Shown: one piece after another, positions 55,327 through 64,000 of the stretch | Layout: every line of letters starts with the position of its first letter | Numbering within the stretch: position 1 is the first letter of the stretch | Source of the DNA: Liriodendron chinense | Lineage: Eukaryota; Streptophyta; Magnoliopsida; Magnoliales; Magnoliaceae | Assembly (NCBI GenBank): GCA_003013855.2 | Contig: ML058453.1 | Location: 992,001 to 1,056,000 of the forward strand | Length of the DNA stretch: 64,000 nt | Reading direction: 5' to 3' | Notes under the pieces: generated by a model | Database searches by the model: none | What the model saw: only the letters and a program-made list of their open reading frames with translations | What the model was told of the DNA's origin: nothing | Program-made: the position numbers and the translations under genes

Positions 55327-56830
55327 TTTTCCTCGGCTGAGAAGAGCTCGACTCCGGCGAGATAAAACTCCTGTGCTTCTCCAATAAATCTGGATCTAGC
55401 CTCTGTAGCTCTACTATGTACAATCGGATGGTGGCTTGTTCTTCAATTTAACAAGGTATTGCTGGAAGCCTCCATCTCGAGTGGATACAATCTCTTTATC
55501 CTCAATACCTTCAATTTCTTTGTTTCGATCAATCGGTGGGGGAAGGGGTGGAATGGGTTGAGAAGCAAACTCGAAATATAGCCACGAAAGAGGAGGTATC
55601 AATGACAGGATTAGAGGAATGTACTAGATCTTCCACATTAAACGTTGGATTAATGCCCATTTCAAGTGGAAGGTCTATCCTATACCCATTGAACCCAACT
55701 CTTCGCAATATTTTGAATGGTCCAGCACTGCGAGCTTGTAATTTCTTAGCGGTACCCTGAGGAACCTACTCTGGCCTTATCCTCACTATTACATAATCTC
55801 CTTCCTGAAATTCTTATAACTTACAATGCAAGTCAACTAATTGTTTATAACTATCATTGCTCATATTTATCCGTTGTCTAATATATGTATGCAACTCATG
55901 AATGTGTTGTGCAAATGCATCGGCTGACTTTGACGATTTATATGAGGATGACATAAATGAAACTAATGGACTCTCTAACAAAACAACAGACTCGAAATAA
56001 ACAACTATATGGAAATAAACAACCCTATCAAAATGAGTCTTCTCGTGGGTGACACATAATTTCTCATTATAAGTGTTATAAACAAGGATGATGTTCAGGT
56101 ATCCTAATACTTGAGAACACACACTTTTGATGCCAATTTTTTATCAGATCATGACATTGGCCATTATTTTCAACATCTCATCAAGATGTGAGATAGGGGC
56201 TTTCGCCATCACATCAACCATGATGTAAATACGCCGCAAATTTAACCCACACTTGATCAAAATTTTGTGGACGGCCAGGATGTGCCTACATGTGTGCCAC
56301 ATGCCATTGTTCTTAGAAGTGAAAAGGACGGGCACAGTGCACAAAATATAACTCAAATCCTCCTGAGCGAACTCTTCCCTACAAAGCTTATTAAATTGCT
56401 TTTGTATTTCTGCATGCTTGGTGGGGTTCACTCGGTAAAGGGGAAAGCTTAATAAAATCGACCTGGGGACAAGATCGATAGCATATTGAATGTCCCACTT
56501 GGGTGGAAGTTCATCTAGAGAACCATCTGACGGAGTATCACAAGTCATGTGGGTGTCTACCATCAAATCTTTACTAGCCTCCTTTTCAAATTCATTCGTG
56601 TTCATTATGATAAGAGACTTAGATTAGGATTCTACATCACTTAAGTCACACATGACATCTGGAAGTGGTGCGGTCTCAATTTCTTTGACCTTTTCATCAC
56701 TAGCACACATTTCGTCATGCTTAACTATGGTGAGAGATGTCTCAATTTCTTCTATTTCATCATTAGCGATTTCAGGCACGTACTCTTCCACTTCATAAAC
56801 AACTTGTTTAGATTCTTTCAACTGCCATAC
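55327..56830 (-). pseudogene. broken, internally deleted gypsy pol (copy E1)
   Basis: Read on the minus strand: an acidic spacer (EEIETSLTIVKHDE) near 56740, then a strip ahead of RT (WDIQYAIDLVPRS), then a jump to YLNIILVYN, in which the two catalytic aspartates expected in this motif are Asn and Ile. The integrase C-terminus (IRQRINMSNDSYKQLVDLH) is near 55840. A chromodomain-like strip (QYLVKLKNKPPSDCTW) near 55450 runs on into the 3' LTR. Frames are broken by stops and shifts. Same structure as the E2 copy. Confidence 0.8.
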
Positions 56831-57409
56831 ACTAAGGTATTGTATTGATCATCTTTTCGATGGCCTCTGCCACAAATAAGGGCACGTTCCTCAACAGCCC
56901 CTCCCACTTGGGATTGATCATCGCCTCCATTGTCGGGGTTCCCTCTTAGGTGCCTCTAACTGCTCTGTTCTGTTCATGATGGCAGTGATTTGGTTGCCTA
57001 ACTTGAGTGAATGAAATTTTGTCTGCTGCTTCCATATCGGTTATCTTTTGCATCAATTGAGCAAGTTGCTCAGATAACTGCTCGTTGTTCACTGATGGGT
57101 TGTAGTCCGAAACCTCTTCCGGCTCTCATGGGCATGCAAATAAAAACTTGACCAAAGTTCTACTTAACTTGCCTCCGTGGGTTATACAACTCACAAAATG
57201 AATGCGATGATTCTATACCTATAATGGACTGACACTTATTATTCTTAGATGGAATGAATCAAATTTGAAAATCTTCCAAATTTGGAAACTTCCTAAAATT
57301 GGAAAGTCTCTAAGTCTGAAAACTCCCTAAAACAGACCAAACATGAAACCCTAATTTGATAACTCGATCTAAGATAACCACGCAAAACTCAAGCTCTGAT
57401 ACCAAAATT
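56831..57409 (-). other. E1 leader and primer-binding site
   Basis: On the minus strand, just after the 5' LTR, TGGTATCAGAGC (57395-57406) is the primer-binding site complementary to the 3' end of plant initiator tRNA-Met. The rest is a leader and remnant of gag without a recognisable capsid or zinc knuckle. Confidence 0.7.
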
Positions 57410-58451
57410 TGATGCAGGACAGCTTAATTATGATGCATGCATATGATCATGGATAATCCAGCGTAATAACATAAGCAATACCAGTAAAATATTCAACATT
57501 CACCATCAGTAGTTAAGAAAATCAGAAGGGATACATGCAATAATGTGGGCCATCATCACAACTACGTAGTATGGATTTCAAGTATTGTGTGGATTGAATC
57601 CGGCGAGGGATGAAACATCCCGATCTTGCATGGTTATGATCCAATCATGCAATGAGATTCGTTAGTTTGGGAAATCGAAAGATTTCTCGAATTAGAATAT
57701 CAAAAGTTAAGAAAGTAGGGTTTGGGATTAAATCTTAGATTTCGGGTTGTGGGGAATATGAGAAAAGAGGTTTGGAGAAAAGAGGAAGAAAGAGAGGATA
57801 CCTTAGAAGGAGAAGATTGGAAGAAGGAAGAAGGAAGAAGGAAGAAGAGAAAAGAGAAGAGGGATGAGGGAGAAGAATCACCAAGGAGGGAGGAGGAGAT
57901 AGCCACCAAAGCTCTTTTATTCAATAATCAATTAACTAAAATCGTTTTAGGGCTTAACCCTTTAAATAAATACTAACTAAGAAGGGAAAATACCAAACTA
58001 CCCTTAAAACTTAAGAAAAATGAACTTAAAAAAAACAAGTCGCGTAGTCGTCGGGCTCCCGATGGCAGTCTAAATAGTCCGACATTTAAACAAAAAAATC
58101 AGATGAATTTCGGGTGTTCGCTAACCAGTGGTCAGGGTGCCCAACCTTGTCGACGGTCCAGAAGCGTTGGGAATATGTTGGAAAGCCGTCGGGAATTTGG
58201 ATTTTCTATTTTTTCTGCAACACTTTGCTGACGGTTCAAAAACGTCGAAAGTCCGAATTTCTTGTTCCGCTTACACATGTCTTCCCATAGTGGGGCCTTC
58301 TCAAGTGTCCTTAAACCACATGTGTAAGGTCTTTGATACTCCTCAACTCGTCACGAACAATCCAAGGCCGTCATCGAGCCAAAGAGATGTAGGCGTTGCT
58401 CACCCTCTACACTAATAAACCCTAAAGGGCAAGGGCGTGATGTCCGCATCA
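57410..58451 (-). repeat. 5' LTR of E1
   Basis: Complete, 1042 bp, from TGATGCGGACATC (58451) to GTCCTGCATCA (57410). It serves as the empty-site reference for both insertions in the 3' LTR. Same family as 11706-12532 and 33344-34288, although the first part after the TGATG end has diverged. Confidence 0.9.
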
Positions 58452-59580
58452 GGTTTAATCAGATATGCATACAAATTTCGGGCCTGATCAATAATTGCAG
58501 TCAGATTCTGCTCGTCATACTTGGATCTGATTATAGATTGGATTGGCTTGGCTACCCAATGAGTAAATATATGATTCTCTTTTTAGTTTATCCTTTATTT
58601 AATATTTGTTATCTGAAAAACATAAGAAAAGGGCATGTTTCTAGGTGTAGGCCCAGATTTGGATATTGAGCCGGACTATAGATCTGATTCTGGATCCAAA
58701 CCCCATATTGACATCTAATTCGTGCTCGATATTAGACCTCATATGACCCAGTGGGATATGAAAGTATGATTGGATTCGGATCCAATACCTCATATATGAG
58801 AAGATGAATTGGAAGAATATATAGGATTTGGATCCTGAAAGTAAAAGAGAAAAACAGAATATATCATGAGATCTTCAAAGTTTGAACTTGGAAAACGTGG
58901 TCAAGCACTTAGTCCTAGTCCGAGTTCAGTTGAATTTGGACCCTCATTTGTAGAACAGTATAGCTATTGATCTGATCTTTGGATACCCCAATTATCCAAC
59001 TCGATCACACTCACAAGCATGCACGCATGCATGCGGATTTGGTTCCATTACCTCTTATACAGGGTACCCCTATCTTGAACCCGACAGGATCTGAATCCAA
59101 TATCTTGGTTGAGTTCAGATATGGATACATCAATTTCCGACTCAACCTAACACGTTGACAGTCCCACTCAATTGGCCTTACTTTAGGCTTTACTATTGTT
59201 ACATATTAGATTGCATTGTCATTGTCATCAAACTATGGTAATATGGATAATAACTGTTCGGACTCTTCTTTCTTCCGCTTGTTTTATCTCTAGGATATTT
59301 TTTCATAGGTTAACTTGTGCAATCAAATGGATTTACTTTAGCATTCATTTTGAGCCACAGGTGTTTTATAGTTTCATAGCCGTTTTCTGTTGCTACTCTC
59401 CTTGGCATTGTTTACAATTGGAATGTTTTCATAAGATCTGTATAATCTTGTAAATCGTGATTAATTTAGGCTGGATGGGCCATGAATGCTTTTTTGCATG
59501 CTCTAATCAAGTGCATTATCTGATGAGGTGGTTAGCTTCGGAATACCCGTCTGTTATACATGGCTGTAGAAACATCATCG
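58452..59580. other. intergenic, includes right copy of the E1 flanking repeat
   Basis: Region 58835-59001 matches 50518-50689. At 58660-59160 several TGGATCCAA / GGATCCAATACC words recur, which looks like decayed subterminal repeats of a TIR element. No gene seen. Confidence 0.4.
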
Positions 59581-59582
59581 TT

Positions 59583-59680
59583 GTCATTGTCATCATCATC
59601 ATCATCATCATCATCATCTAAGCCTTATACCAACTACTTGGGCTTAACTACATGAATCCTGTTTCGCTATTGTCAGGTTT
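59583..59680 (-). mobile_element. RTE-type LINE 3' tail (minus strand)
   Basis: A (CATCAT)n run at about 59589-59618 is followed by CTAAGCCTTATACCAACTAC, the complement of the RTE 3' end seen at 27392-27424. Strongly 5'-truncated copy. Confidence 0.65.
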
Positions 59681-60046
59681 CATGATAAAAGTTATGTCCA
59701 AAGTTTCAAGCTGCTGCCAACCTGATGCAAGTCATGCAGCCCTCCTGTAACCGGGCTTGGGACCGGCAATAAGAGCATAAAACTCCCACGGGCGTAATTT
59801 GGTTGTAGAAATATCATCAGTTTAAAAACTGACAATTAAGCCATGTTTTGAATACTAGATGAAGCTTTCAAGTCCCAAATTAAGGTTTTGAATTATTTCA
59901 GAGTTTTTCGACTACCCAGAAGTACCTATCTAGCTCAGTTGTTGTGTCCATTGAGACAACTTTTCGTAAAAGATAAAGCATGCAAATCTTGAAATCAAAA
60001 TTCTCCCAAGAAAAGAAGGAAAAGAAAACCTTTCAAAAAAAGGGAA

Positions 60047-60072
60047 GGGGGGGGGGGGGGGGGGGGGGGGGG
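60047..60072. repeat. run of 26 G residues
   Basis: Homopolymer G preceded by an A/G-rich stretch. Length in such runs is often unreliable in assemblies. Confidence 0.9.
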
Positions 60073-60265
60073 ACTTTATTGAGATTGAAGTTCCTCACCA
60101 CCAACACGGATCGTTATCAGTAATACAAAGTGGGAGACTGCATGTATTAAACATCACAGTACCTTATGCATATTAAATGCATATTTGTAGACCCGATAGA
60201 AATGGATGTCTATAAAATACATTTTGTTACATATTGCTCAGTTACTAATTTATTTTTCTTTTCAG

Positions 60266-60329
60266 AGGACCACGCCGTGCCATTCTTGTTCTGTTGAATA
60301 CTCCACAAATACCAGTATGGAGACGGTGA
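60266..60329 (+). other. candidate terminal exon
   Basis: The preceding bases hold a near-ideal branch point and acceptor (TTACTAATTTATTTTTCTTTTCAG). In one frame the next 20 codons read GPRRAILVLLNTPQIPVWRR followed by TGA. The family is not recognised and no partner exon is identified, so this is only a candidate. Confidence 0.3.
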
Positions 60330-61270
60330 TTTCTATGGTTTTCTAGGGCCATCTATGCAGGTAATGCATTTAAGTTTGTGTTGAATAAGCACAATTACCA
60401 GCAGCAGGTACAACGACTGTGGTAGTTGCTTGAATCTTGGCATCTCATGATTCCTGATACTTTGGGTTATGCATGAAATAAATGCTTTGATACCTGATAA
60501 TTTGGCCGCTAGGGCATGTTGATGCTTTTGGTAACTAGGGCCTCCACACATGGACCTAGGAACAACCATATGCGAGTATCTATTCAATAGCTATTTTTAT
60601 TATCCAGGTTAGTATGTAGGACAGAGCTATGGATTTACTCCATCTTTTCTACGTGGCTATAGCTATGAATGCTGATTACCTAGTACATAGGTTATCAGCA
60701 TAATGCAGCATTATGCATCAGAATGTTTATGTTGTTTGGCATGTTATTTCAACATAGAAGTTGGACTTAAAAGTCCCATTTAAGCTTGACAGTCATACAT
60801 GTATGCATTCACATACATTGAATCAGTTGACATGTCTGTTATGTACATGTTCATGCATGTATGTATAGGATGTGTTGGATGCACTATCGAGTTGGGTTGC
60901 ACCGTTATAATTTCCTTGGCATTCACATCAGCATTCCGGACTCTGAGCTTGCAACGTGAATGCTGTTTTTGATCCTTGCCACTTCCTCTTGATGAAACTG
61001 ATAGCTTGCAATAAAAAGACTTGCATCCAAATGCAGGCATAACACACACACACGCCCGCGCCCGTGCATACATGTACATATCATTATCTACATTCTTGGG
61101 TTTGAAGACCCTGTTTGGTATAAAATTGGAAATGGCCGTGAGTTTACAGACATGCAAGCCAATGTATACTGTAATATCTCTATTAGGTTTGTGTTGAACA
61201 CTATCCACTTATGCTCAGGTGCAGCGATTCCAGTTGAATACCGAATAGGAATGTTGACTTACCTTCTTCT

Positions 61271-61450
61271 TCTTCTTCTTCTTTTCTTCTTTTCTTTTTT
61301 TCTTTTTTGGATTAGTAGACACATCCCACTATTAGTACACACACCCCACTGTTAGTCACACTTCCATGTTAGCCACCCCCACATTGGGAATCGATACCAG
61401 GATCCTCAGTGTTGAAACCAGGTTATCCTCACTGAGTCTACCACTGTCCC
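61271..61450 (-). mobile_element. tRNA-derived SINE, copy 3
   Basis: On the minus strand: ACAGTGGTAGACTCAGTGAG (A-box region), CACTGAGGATCCTGGTATCG, then the B-box-like GGTATCGATTCC, then repeated CTAACA(T/G)GG...ACTAA words, ending in an A/G-rich tail complementary to the CTT-rich stretch at 61263-61310. This is the most complete SINE copy in the window. No clear target duplication was found. Confidence 0.7.
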
Positions 61451-64000
61451 AAAGGTGTGGGTGTGTGTACTATGAATGAAATATATAAAAAAGAAATAGT
61501 AAAATCAACACTAATTTGAATACAAATGTCTGTGGAATGAACATAGGAGTATAAAATAAATGGTTAAAGGGACACTAACAGCTCCGCCAGCCACCTTTTT
61601 ATTTGTAAGATATTAAGGAATCAATGACAGAGGCTATAAACAACTAAAGGTCATGGAAACATCAATTAGTGCCTATGTTTACCTATAATCCAAGCCCTAA
61701 TCTTTTTTAATTGAGCATCCTAAGTTCTAAATGGAACAGTTGCTATATAAATTATTATTAATATTTCATCCTCTTGAGTAAGTTATACACCATGTATATT
61801 TAAAAAGTCCAATTTCAGCTAATAGTTCCCGATGCACATGCTTCCAAACTGAGGTCTGTCCGTCAATGATTAGTACTTTTAAAAACGATAATAACACTAA
61901 TAGTTAAATAATTAGCTACAACTTCTCTCATTTTAAAATAGTTTAGCTATTCATCTCTTTAATATTTATATTATGAATGGTCTAGGAATGTCCATTCAGA
62001 CCAAGTTCAAAGATGATTTCATTAGAATGATGACCTCTTGTGTTATTATTCTTCCTCTCTTTTGAGTTCAAGAGGGAGGAAAAAGCCTTCCAAGTTTAGT
62101 GGTCTTATGAAACCTGCACTCTATGTAGACCCCATCTTCTGTTGGTGGACCCTGTTATGGATGATCCAAATTGCAGAAGTTGGGACTGATTAGGCAATGG
62201 ATGATCCTCAGTGCCACTGTGGATGGTCCCACTGCCAGAACTGCATGCAATTTTAATCGTCTGAGTAATGGGCCTTTGCTAGTTGAATGGGAGGGAATTT
62301 TGGGCTCTTTGTAGCCCATAGTGGGGCTGACTGGATGATTCAACTGGCGTGCCTTTTGCTGTGTGGCCCATCAATGATGAGGCCTGACCCATATCATTGA
62401 TGGGCCTACTGAGTGAACGGTCCTGATTACTGTGGTGGAGATCCTGCGAACTACAATTTAAGACGTTTATTTGAGCCTCCAGCCATTTCCCTTTCCTATT
62501 CGAGGCCAGTTCCTCTGCAAGTCCTTGTAGAATAGGTTTATTCTAAAAGTTCTCATTCACCAACTCATGCACTGCTGCCTATATGGGCGTGTGCTATCTA
62601 AGCCATGACCTAGGCAAGCACCACTATATTAGGTGGGCCATACCAGTGGAATGCAATGGACCACCCAAAAACTTCCAAATTCACATGGTGGCCCCATGAT
62701 GGTTGGATTTGGGCCTGATTTTTGTTACATCCAACTTTCATGGTGGGGCGACTCTTCTGATAGTTTGGATGCTACACGTATACAAATACACACAGTCACC
62801 ACTTGCAACCCTTTAGTAAAGCTCATTTTCTTCCAATTACTCGGGGAAGAACCGGCCTTTTCTAATTTTAGAAATAACGTCATAAACTCGGTTGTCAGAC
62901 CATTTAACTTAGCACATGTAATTACTGAGTCAACCCAGTAAGGAATATGTCTGGTGTCTGCTCCAGATCTAACTTTGGCACCAAAGAATCAAAGTTAGAG
63001 AACACAATCATACCCTGATTAGAAAATCATAGCCTTGAAAAATCTGTACGAATGCAAATCCAAACCTTGATAAAGGAAGATAACCTGTCCATTTCTTCCA
63101 TTGTTCAGGGTAAAAAGACTGCTTTGCCCCTGTGATTCTGGGCCTGGTTGTTCCTCTCATCTTGTAGTTGGTAAAGATGGATGTACAGAACTGTCATTTC
63201 ACCCATCTCTTTGGCCATTTAATGGGCATGCCCAAGTATTAAATATCACTCAGAAAATCACTATCTGACATTAAAGAGTCTTATTCAAAAATTTGAGTTC
63301 CATTTGGATAAAATGAAAATCACCGGAAGCTGATTGCGTACTGAGTAAACTCGCTGGAAGTAGTCTACGCGGCACAAATGCAATAGATTTGGAACGTCAG
63401 TTACATGGACACTACTAACGGGAGTCTGCATACCAAAAGCCAGACCGTTTGGGCGATCGGTGGCTTGCATCGAAGGTCGAAGACAAGAAACCGTCCATGT
63501 TATGATTGGGATTGTCCAATCTGTATGAGCAGTGGACTCATTACTGTAGGTTCACTTGTTGAATCGTACGGATCTTATCCTAGAGTGACACGTGTAAAGT
63601 TTTGGATCGTTTTTGCCGGCCCAGGCAACAAGAGTGTAGCAGTAACCACAATTAATATTCCAACCGTCCATGTTTTCCACCTTTTTTAAAACATTGTAAC
63701 TCGTCCACCACAAATTTGTCGCATGCGCATCAATGCAGACCGTCCAAACCATGGCCCCATTGTTGATGAAGTATAGCCCAAAAATCATACCAAGTAGATC
63801 ATCTTAACCATTTGATTTTACCCGTGTCCCTACAATTTTTTCTGATTTAATTATCAAATGTGAGTAATGAGTTCATACGCTGGATTTAAAACTAAAAATC
63901 AAAGAGATTTGTACAAAAAATCCTAGTTTAAACATTCTGATTCGATTGAAACCTTATAAGACAATTGGATACATGAATCTAACCATACATCCTTCGTCAG
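61451..64000. other. intergenic, no gene seen
   Basis: No domain-bearing frames or complete elements. The stretch 62340-62760 has GTGGCCCATCAATGATGAGG and GGGCCATACCAGTGGAATGC, which are reminiscent of foldback family 1 but too decayed to delimit. The window ends in AT-rich DNA. Confidence 0.4.

Larger units (their letters stand above)
50695..58451 (-). mobile_element. Ty3/gypsy element E1, internally deleted, with target duplications
   Basis: Minus-strand element with LTR termini TGATGCGGACATC (58451) and GTCCTACATCA (50695). GGTTT flanks it at 50690-50694 and 58452-58456. 5' LTR 57410-58451; primer-binding site TGGTATCAGAGC just inside, complementary to initiator tRNA-Met; internal region about 2.1 kb; 3' LTR 50695-55326 swollen by two insertions. 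Only parts of pol remain, so it could only move with help from a complete relative. Confidence 0.9.

Noticed and set aside
59583..59680. (CAT)n tract as an independent microsatellite
   Set aside because: Followed by the complement of the RTE 3' end, so it is the tail of a LINE.
60780..61208. 142-codon minus-strand frame
   Set aside because: Rich in His, Met, Tyr and Ala from CA/TG-type simple sequence (cacacacgcccgcgcccg); no domain.

Overview
This is a stretch of plant nuclear DNA, AT-rich and about 64 kb long. It holds one convincing intact gene, one probably truncated gene, and a large amount of transposable-element debris. The host is a dicot-like or basal angiosperm. A recurrent foldback element carrying a GGGCCCACC / GTCCATCCATTTT / GAGGCAGATCC signature is abundant; from memory this reminds me of magnoliid genomes, but that is recollection and not proof. 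No prokaryotic features, CRISPR arrays, rRNA genes or tRNA genes were seen.

Layout. 1-7.4 kb: degraded intergenic DNA with a CT-rich microsatellite and a pair of ~550-bp direct repeats. 7.4-12.6 kb: a hairpin MITE, a hAT-type element with a near-perfect 8-bp target duplication inside an old LTR-like region, and a solo LTR with a perfect 5-bp duplication. 13.2-14.7 kb: foldback elements, one inside a Tourist-like element. 14.9-18.4 kb: the intact gene, an intronless bHLH transcription factor of the JAM (bHLH3/13/17) type, with six G-boxes upstream and several short uORFs in its leader. 18.5-28 kb: L1 and RTE non-LTR retrotransposon relics, one split by a short solo LTR. 28.3-35.5 kb: remains of Ty3/gypsy chromoviruses in opposite orientations, with two minisatellites and a nested solo LTR. 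35.6-44.8 kb: SINEs, foldback elements nested in each other, and one copy of a segmental duplication. 44.9-49 kb: a reading frame for a probable plastid protein that ends early, followed by the second duplication copy, which has gained a Tourist-like element and an L1. 50.7-58.5 kb: an internally deleted gypsy element with matching GGTTT target duplications, whose 3' LTR has taken two further insertions. 58.5-64 kb: RTE and SINE tails, a 26-G run and unassigned DNA.

The window is unusually informative for relative dating. Several insertions can be compared with a paralogous empty site inside the same window: two LTRs of one element, or two copies of one duplication. Insertion order can therefore be read directly. 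The most unusual items are a TG...CA element with ~265-bp terminal inverted repeats and a 5-bp duplication (50841-51847); two gypsy copies that share the same pol deletion and loss of the RT catalytic aspartates; and a repeated pattern of Tourist-like elements carrying foldback or minisatellite cargo. I saw no gene system (operon, cluster or defence island) that looks new.
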